The notes below the pieces were generated by a model, which was not told the origin of the DNA, made no database searches, and was given only the letters and a program-made list of their open reading frames with translations. A stretch of DNA of 64,000 nt from CAZYMI01 sp964648505 (GTDB lineage Bacteria > Pseudomonadota > Alphaproteobacteria > Micavibrionales > Micavibrionaceae), in contig CAZYMI010000009.1 of the NCBI GenBank assembly GCA_964648505.1, forward strand, positions 16,917 through 80,916, given 5' to 3'. Below, in pieces: positions 1-9,031 of the stretch. The position numbers and the translations under genes are program-made. Positions within the stretch are counted from its first letter, which is position 1; each line of letters starts with the position of its first letter.

Positions 1-1
1 A

Positions 2-763
2 TATATGCCTGCACCTTTGCATTATTCACATGAAATTCTGCGTCGCCTATCAGATGCCCGTCATAAGGGCAGCGTGCAAGGGCTTGAACCTGACGCAAAA
101 TCACAAGTGACATTGGAATACAAAAATGGAAAACCTGTGCGTGCAACATCTGTTGTGGTGTCTCACCAGCACCGTGAAGGTCTGTCACAAAAAGATATCA
201 AAGACATTATTCGCCCTTTTGTACTTGATGTTTTACCAGAAGGCTGGATGTGCCCAGAAAACGAATTCTATGTGAACCCAACAGGACGATTTGTAATCGG
301 TGGGCCCGTTGGTGATTCTGGTTTAACAGGGCGTAAAATTATTGTTGATACCTATGGCGGTGCAGCCCCACATGGCGGCGGTGCTTTTTCGGGCAAAGAT
401 CCAACTAAGGTTGATCGTTCTGCTGCCTATGCCGCACGTTATCTGGCCAAAAATATTGTTGCAGCTGGCTATGCCGATCGTTGCACTATTCAGCTTTCTT
501 ATGCGATCGGTGTGTCAAAACCTATTTCTATTTATGCTAATACCCAAGGCACAGGCACTGTTCCGGAGAGCGAAATCATTAAAGCAATTGCAAAACTTAT
601 GGATCTTTCGCCCCGCGCTATCCGTGAACATCTAAAGCTCAATCGCCCTATTTACGCACGCACAGCAGCCTATGGCCATTTTGGCCGCGCCCCTGAAGCG
701 GATGGCGGTTTTAGCTGGGAAAAACTGGATCTGGTAGAAGGTTTGCGGAATATCCTTGGCTAG
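2..763 (+). CDS. metK: S-adenosylmethionine synthetase, C-terminal two thirds (cut by window edge)
   Basis: Makes S-adenosylmethionine from methionine and ATP in the cytoplasm. About 253 residues are visible; the reading frame is open to the left edge, so the N-terminal third (family length is about 390) lies outside. Visible hallmarks are the central motif GGAAPHGGGAFSGKDPTKVD (phosphate-binding loop), the segment FVIGGPVGDSGLTGRKIIVD, and a C-terminus ending in a GL-rich helix. It overlaps trmB by 8 nt, so the two are cotranscribed. Any SAM-responsive leader would lie upstream, outside the window. Family assignment is certain. Confidence 0.97.
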   Translation, partial: YMPAPLHYSHEILRRLSDARHKGSVQGLEPDAKSQVTLEYKNGKPVRATSVVVSHQHREGLSQKDIKDIIRPFVLDVLPEGWMCPENEFYVNPTGRFVIGGPVGDSGLTGRKIIVDTYGGAAPHGGGAFSGKDPTKVDRSAAYAARYLAKNIVAAGYADRCTIQLSYAIGVSKPISIYANTQGTGTVPESEIIKAIAKLMDLSPRAIREHLKLNRPIYARTAAYGHFGRAPEADGGFSWEKLDLVEGLRNILG

Positions 764-1478
764 AATTCGAAAGCCACCTCCTCCTGCGCATAAGCAACTT
801 GTCTATGGGCGTCGTCAGACGCGGCCACTTACTGGCTTACGCCAGTCTTTGATGGAAACACTTTTGCCAACGCTTCAGATTCCTTTTGAAAAAATGCGTG
901 GCGACGGATCGATAGACCCGCAAAAAGTTTTTTCAGTTCCTTATAATAAGGTTTGGTTTGAAGTGGGGTTTGGTGATGGCGATCATCTGAAAAGCTTAAT
1001 GGTTGAAAATCCACAAAATGCATTTATTGGCGCAGAACCTTTTATTAATGGCATAGCTACTTTTCTGGCAAGCATTACAGATATGCCCCATGACAGGCTA
1101 CGCCTTCATAACGAAGATGCGATGATGCTGATCCGTTCTTTAAAAACAGCATCTTTAGACCGAGTGTATGTTCTAAACCCTGACCCGTGGCCAAAAGCAC
1201 GCCATCATAAGCGACGCATCATTACACCCAAAAATCTTGATGATTTTGCCCGCGTCCTTGCACCGGGCGGCCAGTTAATCATGACAACCGATCATCCCGA
1301 ACTTGCCCAATGGATGGCCATTCATGCTGCGAATCACTCTTGCTTTGAATGGATGGCAAAAACTCATGCTGACTGGCTAAACCCGCCAGAGGGCTGGCAC
1401 CCAACGAAATATGAAAAAAAGGGGCAAAAAGCGGGCCGTCAACAAATTTATCTGCTTTTTCATCGAAAACAGTCCTGA
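756..1478 (+). CDS. trmB: tRNA (guanine-N7-)-methyltransferase
   Basis: Methylates N7 of G46 in the variable loop of tRNAs, using SAM. The 240-residue protein has the SAM-binding motif FEVGFGDGDHL (residues 68-78) and the TrmB signature NPDPWPKARHHKRR (141-154). The best start is the TTG at 756, inside the last codons of metK; no in-frame ATG would keep the conserved basic N-terminus. The SAM-making enzyme and a SAM user share one transcript, an arrangement common in alphaproteobacteria. A strong hairpin-T structure follows 67 nt after the stop. Confidence 0.95.
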   Translation: MARIRKPPPPAHKQLVYGRRQTRPLTGLRQSLMETLLPTLQIPFEKMRGDGSIDPQKVFSVPYNKVWFEVGFGDGDHLKSLMVENPQNAFIGAEPFINGIATFLASITDMPHDRLRLHNEDAMMLIRSLKTASLDRVYVLNPDPWPKARHHKRRIITPKNLDDFARVLAPGGQLIMTTDHPELAQWMAIHAANHSCFEWMAKTHADWLNPPEGWHPTKYEKKGQKAGRQQIYLLFHRKQS

Positions 1479-1544
1479 AATCTGTTGCTTTTTTAAGCGG
1501 ATAGGATTATCTAACCCCCAACAGTTTAATCCCATGATGTAAAT

Positions 1545-1576
1545 GGGTGGGCTCGAAAAGAAGCCCGCCCTTTTTT
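1545..1576 (+). terminator. Rho-independent terminator or rimP-leader attenuator
   Basis: A perfect 9-bp stem pairs 1545-1553 with 1562-1570 (one G-T pair), with an 8-nt loop and six T at 1571-1576, followed by a further T-rich stretch to 1583. It ends only about 20 nt before the rimP start and 67 nt after trmB. It may end the metK-trmB transcript or act as an attenuator in the rimP-nusA leader. The sequence alone does not decide between these. Confidence 0.85.
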
Positions 1577-1593
1577 GTTTTTTGGGCACGAAA

Positions 1594-2133
1594 ATGCGGA
1601 TGACGATGCAAGAACAGAAAATTTCTGCCTTAATCACTCCAGTCCTGAAGGACTTGGGGTACAGGCTTGTTATGGTCACCCTTAAGGGATCTGACCGTAT
1701 GGGGCAGATACTGGAAATTCTGGCAGAAAATCCACAAACACAGAATTTAGGTGTCGATGAATGTGCACGCATATCGCGTGCAGTTTCTGCAATTTTGGAT
1801 GTTGAAGACCCAATTAAATCAACCTATCGCCTTGAAATTAGTTCGCCGGGCATAGACCGCCCTTTAATTGAACTGAATGATTATCGTGAATGGCAGGGCC
1901 ATGAAGCCAAGATCGAACTCGATATGCCTTTAAATAATCAGAAAAGATTTAAAGGTGTTATTGAAGGTTTAAATGACGATGCAATTACCCTTATGACTGA
2001 TACTGGCCCTGCTTTAATTCCATTTGCGTCAATTGCCAAAGCGCGGCTTGTTTTAACAGACCATTTAATTAAATCTACAAAACCACTATCTCAAAAAACC
2101 TCTCAAGGAGACGAGAACGGAGCCTCTTCATGA
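1594..2133 (+). CDS. rimP: Ribosome maturation factor RimP
   Basis: Needed for maturation of the 30S ribosomal subunit. The core ISRAVSAILDVEDPIKSTYR followed by LEISSPGIDRPL is the RimP signature; the C-terminal SH3-like domain follows. The open frame extends to 1543, but that start lies inside the terminator stem, so I place the start at the ATG cluster 1594/1600/1606. Residues from MQEQK (1606) align with the E. coli N-terminus, so 1606 is also possible. The stop overlaps the nusA start (ATGA), indicating translational coupling. First gene of rimP-nusA-infB-rbfA-truB-rpsO. Confidence 0.93.
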   Translation: MRMTMQEQKISALITPVLKDLGYRLVMVTLKGSDRMGQILEILAENPQTQNLGVDECARISRAVSAILDVEDPIKSTYRLEISSPGIDRPLIELNDYREWQGHEAKIELDMPLNNQKRFKGVIEGLNDDAITLMTDTGPALIPFASIAKARLVLTDHLIKSTKPLSQKTSQGDENGASS

Positions 2134-3647
2134 TGATTGAAATTCTACAAGTCGCAGACGCTGTCGCACGCGAAAAAAATATCAGCAAAGATATTGTAAT
2201 CGAAGCCATTCAGGATGCGATTGCCAAAGCTGGTCGTTCAAAATATGGGCACGATCATGATATTCGCGCCATGATGGATAAAAAAACCGGCATGGTCACA
2301 ATGACCCGCGTACGCACGGTTGTAGCTGATGATAGCTTGATTGAAAATGAACATGCGCAATTGCCTTTGGCAAAAGCGTTAAAAGTTAAATCTGATGCGC
2401 AAGTGGGCGAAGAGTTGATCGACACCTTACCCCCGCTTGATTTTGGCCGTATCGCCGCGCAAACGGCCAAGCAGGTTATCGTGCAAAAGGTACGTGACGC
2501 AGAACGTGAACGCCAGTTTGAAGAATATAAATCACGCGCCGGTGAAATTATAAACGGTATCGTTAAGCGGGTAGAATACGGTAACGTTACCGTTGATCTG
2601 GGGCGGGCTGAAGCTGTTTTGCGCCGCGATGAAACCCTGCCGCGCGAACATTTTAAAAACGGTGATCGTGTGCGTGCTTATATTTATGATGTGCGTCGTG
2701 AATTACGTGGGCCGCAGATTTTTCTGTCCCGTTCACACCCACAATTCATGGCAAAATTATTTACTCAGGAAGTTCCTGAAATTTACGATGGCGTGATCGA
2801 AGTAAAAGCTGTTGCGCGCGACCCTGGCTCACGCGCTAAAATTGCCGTCTATTCACGCGATGGCGGAATTGACCCGGTTGGTGCATGTGTTGGTATGCGC
2901 GGATCTCGTGTTCAGGCGGTTGTTGGGGAACTTGCAGGCGAAAAGATTGATATCGTTCCCTGGTCGCCCGATACAGCAACTTTTGTTGTTAATGCGCTTG
3001 CACCAGCAGAGGTTACAAAAGTTGTTCTGCATGAAGAAAAACACCGTATGGATGTTGTCGTTCCAGATGAACAGCTTTCACTTGCCATCGGCAGACGTGG
3101 GCAAAACGTTCGTCTGGCTTCTATGCTAACCGGCTGGGACATTGATATTCTGACAGAAGCGGAAGAATCAGATCGTCGTGCAGAAGAATTTCGTACCCGC
3201 ACATCACTTTTTCTTACGGCACTCGATGTTGATGAAGTGCTGGCACAATTGCTTGTTGCTGAGGGCTTTATAAAAATTGAAGAAGTCGCAGAAGCAGATA
3301 TTTCTGAACTCAACTCAATCGAAGGATTCACAGAGGACGTATCTATGGAACTTAAAAATCGTGCTGCAAACTGGCTTGAAACTAAAGCGCAAGAACTGAA
3401 AAATAAACAATCAGAGCTTGGCATCAAGGATGATCTGATTAACCTTGAAGGTCTAAGCGTTGATCAAATCATTACCCTTGGCGAAAAAGGCATAAAATGC
3501 CGCGATGATCTGGCTGATTTAGCTGGTGATGAGCTGGTTGAAATACTGGGCGCCGGTAATATTACAGAAAGCAATGCGAACGAGCTGATTATGAAAGCCC
3601 GTGCGCACTGGTTTGAAAACGACGAAAAGGTTGCGAATAACGCATGA
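2130..3647 (+). CDS. nusA: Transcription termination/antitermination factor NusA
   Basis: Binds RNA polymerase and nascent RNA to modulate pausing, termination and antitermination. At 505 residues it has the expected order: N-terminal polymerase-binding domain (about 1-125), S1 domain (about 135-200, starting GEIINGIVKRVEYGNVTVDL), two KH domains (about 230-350, including LSLAIGRRGQNVRLA), and an acidic C-terminal tail with helix-hairpin-helix repeats (about 365-495). It shares ATGA junctions with both rimP and infB. The small ylxR gene often found between nusA and infB in related bacteria is absent. Confidence 0.97.
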   Translation: MMIEILQVADAVAREKNISKDIVIEAIQDAIAKAGRSKYGHDHDIRAMMDKKTGMVTMTRVRTVVADDSLIENEHAQLPLAKALKVKSDAQVGEELIDTLPPLDFGRIAAQTAKQVIVQKVRDAERERQFEEYKSRAGEIINGIVKRVEYGNVTVDLGRAEAVLRRDETLPREHFKNGDRVRAYIYDVRRELRGPQIFLSRSHPQFMAKLFTQEVPEIYDGVIEVKAVARDPGSRAKIAVYSRDGGIDPVGACVGMRGSRVQAVVGELAGEKIDIVPWSPDTATFVVNALAPAEVTKVVLHEEKHRMDVVVPDEQLSLAIGRRGQNVRLASMLTGWDIDILTEAEESDRRAEEFRTRTSLFLTALDVDEVLAQLLVAEGFIKIEEVAEADISELNSIEGFTEDVSMELKNRAANWLETKAQELKNKQSELGIKDDLINLEGLSVDQIITLGEKGIKCRDDLADLAGDELVEILGAGNITESNANELIMKARAHWFENDEKVANNA

Positions 3648-6199
3648 ATTCTGACACCAAAGACACTGAGAAAAAGCCCCTATCTTTAGGTGGCGGTAAA
3701 GGCACATTAACCTTGAAGCCTGGAAACCAATCTGCACCTAATATGCAGATTAGGCAGTCTTTGTCACAAGGTCGTGGCCGCGCCGTTGCTGTTGAAGTCA
3801 GGCGTAAACGAGGCGGCGCTGACGGACAAGTCGAAGCAGACCAGACACAACCCGGTGCAGAGGTAACAGTTGCCGACCATCATTTAACTAACGATGAGCG
3901 TGACGCCCGCATAAAAGCTTTACAAAAAGCAATTGAAGACGAAGAAAAAAGAAAAGTAGAAGACGCTGCCCGTCGCGAACAACAAGCGCATGAAAATGTA
4001 TTGCGCGAACAAGAACAATCCAACAAACCCATGAGCGCAGATGAATTGCGTGAACGCGAAGTTGAAGAACTTAAGCGAATTGAAGAAGACGAGAAACGCG
4101 CAGCAGATCTTGCTGAAAAACAACGCCAGCTCAATGTTTTGCGTGAAGGCGGCCAGACAGGCGCTATTGGCAAAGCTTTGTTTGGCAAAAAATCGGACAG
4201 CGATGAGGATGAAGAAGAAACAGTACGCGCCAAATTAAAGCGTGCCGGTAACAAAGCGCCATCCAAAAAAGCAGATGACGAAATACGTTGGACAGGCGGA
4301 AAACTGACTGTCAATCAGGTGATTAACGAAGTTTATGATCGTGATAGTGGCCGTTCCCTTGCCTCCATGCGCCGCGCACGGGCTAAGGCCAAAGCGTCTA
4401 GCATGTCACAAGAGCCTGCCAAAAAAATTAATCGTGAAGTTATTGTCCCTGAAGTAATTACAGTGCAAGAACTCGCCAACCGAATGGCAGAACGTTCAGG
4501 TGATGTGATTAAAGCGCTCATGAAAATGGGGGTTATGGCCACCATAAACCAAACAATTGATCCTGATACGGCAGAACTACTGATTAGCGAATTTGGCCAT
4601 ACCATCAAACGTGTAACAGAAGCCGATGTTGAAATCGGCATTGAAGGAATAGAGGACAGCGAAACGAATATGGTTTCGCGCCCGCCAGTTGTAACCATCA
4701 TGGGTCACGTTGATCACGGTAAAACATCATTGCTGGATGCCATGCGGTCAACCAATGTAGTTTCGGGCGAAGCAGGCGGTATAACGCAACATATTGGTGC
4801 TTACCAGGTCACATTGCCATCTGGTGCAAAAATCACATTTCTTGATACGCCGGGCCACGCCGCTTTCTCGGAAATGCGTGCACGCGGCGCGAACGTGACT
4901 GATATTGTAGTGCTTGTTGTTGCCGCCAATGACAGCATCATGCCGCAAACTATCGAAGCGATTAATCACGCAAAAGCAGCAAAGGTACCCTTAATTGTTG
5001 CCATCAACAAAATTGATCTGCCCGATGCCGATACTTGGAAGGTTAAGCAAGATCTTTTAAGCCATGAAGTGATTGTCGAAGAACTAAGCGGCGAAGTACA
5101 ATGCGTTGAACTTTCTGCAAAGAAAAAAATGAATCTCGATAAGCTTGAAGAAGCAATTTTACTTCAAGCAGAAATTTTAAACTTAAAAGCGAACCCTGAT
5201 CGCGATGCCGTTGGCCGTGTTATTGAAGCAAAAATGGAACAAGGGCGCGGTTCAGTTGCCACCGTTCTTATTCAAAAAGGTACACTTAAACTTGGTGATG
5301 TTTTTGTGGTTGGTGCAGAATATGGGCGCGTTCGGGCGCTTATTGATGATCGTGGACAGAATATAAAGTCAGCAACGATTGGCCAGCCTGTCGAAGTACT
5401 TGGTCTTACAGGTACGCCAGACGCAGGTGATTCATTTACCGTTTTAAAGGATGAAACAAAAGCGCGTGAAATTGCAGGCTACCGTGCCCGTAAAAAGCGT
5501 GATCTAGCGACAACATCCTCAACATCGGGCATGACATTTGACCAGATTTTAGCGCAATCCAAAGTAAATGCAGGCCGCAAAGAACTGGCTGTGATTATCA
5601 AAGCAGATGTTCATGGATCGGTAGAAGCTATTGTTGGTTCGCTTGCAAAAATAAGCGATGAAAATCAGGAAATATCCGTTCGTGTTTTGCATTCCGGTGT
5701 AGGCGGCATTACAGAATCTGATATCACGCTTGCCAAAGCATCAAATGCTTTGGTGATAGGCTTTAACGTGCGGGCTAATGCGCAAGCGCGCGACCAGGCG
5801 GCACAAAACAAAGTAAACATGCGTTATTACAACATTATTTATAATGTTATTGATGATGTGAAGGGTCTGCTTTCCGGCCTTCTATCGCCTGCTTTGCGCG
5901 AAGAATATCTGGGTCAGGCTGAAATTCGTCAGGTCTTTAATATTACAAAGGTCGGCAAGGTTGGTGGTTGTATGGTTACAACAGGGGTCGTTAAACGCGG
6001 TTCAAAAGTACGCCTGCTGCGCGATAGCGTTGTGATACATGAAGGCACTCTCAAGACCCTTAAACGCTTCAAAGACGAGGTCAAGGAAGTAAAAGAAGGC
6101 ACAGAATGCGGTATGGCATTTGAAAATTATGACGACATCAAAGAAAAAGATATTATTGAATGCTATGATGTTATCTCTGAAGCACGTTCAGTGACGTAG
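3644..6199 (+). CDS. infB: Translation initiation factor IF-2
   Basis: GTPase that brings initiator fMet-tRNA to the 30S subunit and promotes subunit joining. The protein has 851 residues. A basic N-terminus is followed by a highly charged, probably helical and disordered linker (about 85-200). The G domain has G1 GHVDHGKT (354-361), G3 DTPGH (401-405) and NKID (455-458), followed by beta-barrel and C-terminal fMet-tRNA-binding domains. Its start overlaps the nusA stop by 4 nt. Minus-strand open frames under the linker are serine-rich shadows of Glu/Lys codons. Confidence 0.98.
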   Translation: MNSDTKDTEKKPLSLGGGKGTLTLKPGNQSAPNMQIRQSLSQGRGRAVAVEVRRKRGGADGQVEADQTQPGAEVTVADHHLTNDERDARIKALQKAIEDEEKRKVEDAARREQQAHENVLREQEQSNKPMSADELREREVEELKRIEEDEKRAADLAEKQRQLNVLREGGQTGAIGKALFGKKSDSDEDEEETVRAKLKRAGNKAPSKKADDEIRWTGGKLTVNQVINEVYDRDSGRSLASMRRARAKAKASSMSQEPAKKINREVIVPEVITVQELANRMAERSGDVIKALMKMGVMATINQTIDPDTAELLISEFGHTIKRVTEADVEIGIEGIEDSETNMVSRPPVVTIMGHVDHGKTSLLDAMRSTNVVSGEAGGITQHIGAYQVTLPSGAKITFLDTPGHAAFSEMRARGANVTDIVVLVVAANDSIMPQTIEAINHAKAAKVPLIVAINKIDLPDADTWKVKQDLLSHEVIVEELSGEVQCVELSAKKKMNLDKLEEAILLQAEILNLKANPDRDAVGRVIEAKMEQGRGSVATVLIQKGTLKLGDVFVVGAEYGRVRALIDDRGQNIKSATIGQPVEVLGLTGTPDAGDSFTVLKDETKAREIAGYRARKKRDLATTSSTSGMTFDQILAQSKVNAGRKELAVIIKADVHGSVEAIVGSLAKISDENQEISVRVLHSGVGGITESDITLAKASNALVIGFNVRANAQARDQAAQNKVNMRYYNIIYNVIDDVKGLLSGLLSPALREEYLGQAEIRQVFNITKVGKVGGCMVTTGVVKRGSKVRLLRDSVVIHEGTLKTLKRFKDEVKEVKEGTECGMAFENYDDIKEKDIIECYDVISEARSVT

Positions 6200-6212
6200 T
6201 GAGGAGCCCGTT

Positions 6213-6566
6213 ATGCAGCAAAAAGGCCCCACACAACGCCAACTCCGGGTTGGTGAGGAAATCAAGCACCTGATCGTTGAAGTGCTTCATAAAGGCGGCT
6301 TCAACAACCCTGCCCTTATGGATGGCACCGCAATTACTGTTTCCGAGGTTCGGGTTTCACCTGATTTAAAGCATGCAACAGCCTATGTGCTGACGCTTGG
6401 CGGGCATAACATGGATAAGGTTTTGCCTGCGCTCAACGATGTTGCCCCTGTCATACAACGTGATATGGGCCGCAAAATGAAAATGAAATTCACGCCCCGT
6501 ATCAAATTTGTCAAAGATGATACATACGACTACGCATCCCATATTGATAAATTACTTAGAAGCTAA
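6213..6566 (+). CDS. rbfA: 30S ribosome-binding factor RbfA
   Basis: Cold-adaptation and 16S rRNA maturation factor that binds the 30S subunit. At 117 residues it is typical in length, with the KH-like fold segment VSEVRVSPDLKHATAYVLTL and the conserved tail MKMKFTPRIKFVKDDTYD. A GAGGAG Shine-Dalgarno sequence sits just before the ATG at 6213. It lies between infB and truB with short gaps (13 and 3 nt), as in most bacteria. Confidence 0.96.
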   Translation: MQQKGPTQRQLRVGEEIKHLIVEVLHKGGFNNPALMDGTAITVSEVRVSPDLKHATAYVLTLGGHNMDKVLPALNDVAPVIQRDMGRKMKMKFTPRIKFVKDDTYDYASHIDKLLRS

Positions 6567-6569
6567 ATC

Positions 6570-7511
6570 ATGAAACCTAAAAAAGTGTTGAACAGATTGA
6601 ATGGCTGGGTCAATCTGGACAAGCCTGCTGGCATCACATCGACCGATGCCGTCACAAAACTTAAATGGCTATTAAAGCCTGAAAAAATTGGCCATGCAGG
6701 CACACTCGACCCTTTAGCAACCGGAATATTACCAATCGCATTGGGCGAGGCTACCAAAGCCATCCCTTATCTGATGGACACCCTAAAGCTCTATAATTTT
6801 GCCGTTACCTGGGGGGAAGAGCGCACCACAGATGACAGCGAAGGTTTTGTCACAAATACATCCCCTATTCGCCCCGACCTTTCACAGATTCAAAAATGTC
6901 TGCCTCGCTATACTGGCCAAATAAGCCAAACACCACCCCAATTTTCTGCAATCAAAATCGACGGTGCACGCGCTTATGATATGGCCCGCGAGGGACAAAT
7001 CGTCGAGATCAAACCCCGTCTTATTTATATCGAACGCTTAGAAATAGTCAGTCATAACAGCGCTACAACCTGCTTTCAGGCCCTATGCGGCAAAGGTACC
7101 TATATTCGGTCTTTGGCCCGCGACATAGGACGGGATCTTGGTTGTTTTGGCTATATTTCAGCGTTAAGGCGGGCAAGTGTAGGGTCATTTGATGAACGCA
7201 ATTCGATTTCACTGGACAAACTAGCTGAAATCGTGGAAAACCTTGGCCCAGAGGCACCCCTGCTTCCGCTTTTAACCGCGCTGGACGGCATCCCGGCGCT
7301 GGCTGTATCGGAAGCAGAGATGCGGCAGATCAGAAACGGGCAGCCCCTAACTCTGATTTCGCGTTCAGACCTAGACCGGCTTTTAAAAGCAGGCCTTGAT
7401 CCGGATGTGACAAATGAAACTGTTGCTGTGATAACTTTTAACAAATCGCCCTTGGGCCTTGTTAGCGTTACCGGCCCCGGGATCCGCGTGCTGCGTTTAT
7501 TCAACTTGTGA
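6570..7511 (+). CDS. truB: tRNA pseudouridine-55 synthase
   Basis: Forms pseudouridine 55 in the T-loop of tRNAs. The 313-residue protein contains GHAGTLDPLATGILPIALGE with the catalytic Asp at residue 47, then the conserved FSAIKIDGARAYDMAREG and GTYIRSLARDIG segments. Length and gene order (rbfA-truB-rpsO) are those of the family. The end overlaps a short open stretch leading to rpsO. Confidence 0.97.
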   Translation: MKPKKVLNRLNGWVNLDKPAGITSTDAVTKLKWLLKPEKIGHAGTLDPLATGILPIALGEATKAIPYLMDTLKLYNFAVTWGEERTTDDSEGFVTNTSPIRPDLSQIQKCLPRYTGQISQTPPQFSAIKIDGARAYDMAREGQIVEIKPRLIYIERLEIVSHNSATTCFQALCGKGTYIRSLARDIGRDLGCFGYISALRRASVGSFDERNSISLDKLAEIVENLGPEAPLLPLLTALDGIPALAVSEAEMRQIRNGQPLTLISRSDLDRLLKAGLDPDVTNETVAVITFNKSPLGLVSVTGPGIRVLRLFNL

Positions 7512-7531
7512 TGCACGAAAGAGAAACGAAA

Positions 7532-7801
7532 ATGACAAACCAACCATCCCGCAAGGGCGATATCATCGCAAGCTACCAAATCAAGCAAAGCGATACAGGG
7601 TCATCAGAAGTACAAGTTGCACTTTTGACAGACCGAATTAACCACCTTTCAGATCACCTGAAAACACACATGAAAGATATTGGATCACGCCGTGGCCTTT
7701 TAGCTATGGTTGCACGCCGTCGTAAAATTCTTGATTACTTGAAAAAGACAGATGAAGAACGTTACCTGGCACTCATCAGCAAGCTTGGTCTGCGCCGCTA
7801 A
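7532..7801 (+). CDS. rpsO: 30S ribosomal protein S15
   Basis: Primary 16S rRNA-binding protein of the 30S central domain. The 89-residue frame has the S15 signature DTGSSEVQVALLTDRINHL and GLLAMVARRRKILDYLKKTD. The frame is open from 7508, but family alignment puts the start at the ATG at 7532, preceded by a GAAACGAAA purine stretch. A rho-independent terminator lies 30 nt downstream. pnp, usually the next gene, is displaced by a 1.2-kb minus-strand insertion. Confidence 0.97.
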   Translation: MTNQPSRKGDIIASYQIKQSDTGSSEVQVALLTDRINHLSDHLKTHMKDIGSRRGLLAMVARRRKILDYLKKTDEERYLALISKLGLRR

Positions 7802-7831
7802 AACCTTTGTGTTCCCTTATCGTAACAAACC

Positions 7832-7855
7832 AAGGCCCCTTTCGGGGCCTTTTTT
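7832..7855 (+). terminator. Rho-independent terminator of the rimP-rpsO operon
   Basis: The stem AAGGCCCC (7832-7839) pairs perfectly with GGGGCCTT (7844-7851) around a TTTC loop and is followed by T to 7855. It may also serve the opposing minus-strand transcript. Confidence 0.92.
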
Positions 7856-7971
7856 AACACCTGCTGAGATCATGAAAAATCAGTTGGCTTTGAAAATTTT
7901 GAATCCGAACGCATAAGATATGAAGTCAAATTGCCCTTGATTAAAAGCAAATCCAGCAAAAAGCTTCAGGA

Positions 7972-8175
7972 CTAAATCCCGAAACCTAGGTGATGATACT
8001 TAATGGCCTTCGGCAAATCTGTATTATTAACGGGCCTTTGATCAGGATCGAGAATTCTTATAAAAACAGCGCCTGTAAAATCTGCAGCCGGCCTTGTCAC
8101 ATATCCAAATGCGTTTGAACCATCATCTCTAGGCATACTAGGCATAATTGCTTCATAATCTTCATTTATAGACAT
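7972..8175 (-). CDS. Small hypothetical protein downstream of gpmA
   Basis: A 67-residue frame that I do not recognise. Support for coding is a purine-rich AAGGGG element about 8 nt before the ATG at 8175, a balanced amino-acid composition (acidic N-terminus, RILDPDQRPV motif, ending YHHLGFGI), and its position 57 nt after gpmA on the same strand. No signal peptide, membrane segment or Cys pair is visible. The 111-nt stretch between it and the rpsO terminator shows no clear feature. It could be a spurious frame. Confidence 0.45.
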   Translation of the reverse strand: MSINEDYEAIMPSMPRDDGSNAFGYVTRPAADFTGAVFIRILDPDQRPVNNTDLPKAIKYHHLGFGI

Positions 8176-8232
8176 AAAATACCCCTTGTTTTTGAAAAGC
8201 TAAAGTAACACCACAAAGCTACTATATCAACT

Positions 8233-8841
8233 TTATAGATACGCATAACTTTTGACATCCTGCCCCTCAAATTCAATAACAAGCGGCGACCCAGTTGGAA
8301 TTTCAAAGCTATGAATTGTTTCAGGAGTATATTGGCCCAAAACAACCATAAGAGCGCGAAGAGAATTACCGTGCGCTGCAATCAAAACAGTCTGGCCAGA
8401 CACCAGTAAAGGCTTGATATGCGTTTCAAAATAGAGCGCTACGCGTTCGACCACATCTTTAAGGCTTTCGCCGCCCGGCGGTCTTGTATCATAGCTGCGC
8501 CGCCAGATATGAACCTGTTCATCGCCATATTTTGCTTTTGTTTCGTCTTTATTCAAACCCGTTAAGTCGCCATAATCCCGTTCGTTAAGGGCAGAAGACT
8601 TTATTTGTGGCAACTCAATTCCAGCTTCTTTTAAACAGATGATGGCTGTCAGATAAGCACGCTTTAAGGTCGAAGTAAAAACAACGTCAATAACGATGCC
8701 TGAATCCTTAATTTTCAGACCTGAAGCCGTCGCTTCATGACGACCTTTTTCAGAAAGATCGACATCTTGAAAGCCCGTAAACCTGTTTTCCAAGTTCCAC
8801 TGACTTTGGCCATGGCGTAAAAGTATAAGTTTTGCAGGCAC
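8233..8841 (-). CDS. gpmA: 2,3-bisphosphoglycerate-dependent phosphoglycerate mutase, short form
   Basis: Interconverts 3- and 2-phosphoglycerate in glycolysis and gluconeogenesis. I place the start at the GTG at 8841, seven nt after a consensus AAGGAG; this gives 202 residues beginning MPAKLILLRHGQSQWN and aligns with the family, whereas the open frame to 8916 adds an unrelated tail. His10 (RHG) is the phospho-acceptor; the second motif, AAHGNSLRALM, carries the other His. NRFTGFQDVDLSEKG is the family signature. The protein is about 45 residues shorter than E. coli GpmA, the short form seen in many alphaproteobacteria. Confidence 0.93.
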   Translation of the reverse strand: MPAKLILLRHGQSQWNLENRFTGFQDVDLSEKGRHEATASGLKIKDSGIVIDVVFTSTLKRAYLTAIICLKEAGIELPQIKSSALNERDYGDLTGLNKDETKAKYGDEQVHIWRRSYDTRPPGGESLKDVVERVALYFETHIKPLLVSGQTVLIAAHGNSLRALMVVLGQYTPETIHSFEIPTGSPLVIEFEGQDVKSYAYL

Positions 8842-9031
8842 TAAAGGCTCCTTTTCCTTTGACTTATGGGGCAGATCATGGCATTCATCGATCTGCCTGA
8901 AAAGGACCTGATTCAAGCCCTACTCGGTTGACTGTTAAAAGCATGATTATTGCTTTTTATTGTCCACCGAACCTGCAAGAACATAGTCTTTTTCAAGTAG
9001 TAAAACAACTTGATAAAGGATAATAAAATCT

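Noticed and set aside
3880..4314. Serine-rich minus-strand frame under infB
   Set aside because: Product of Glu/Lys-rich codons read in reverse; no start signals and lies wholly within a certain gene.
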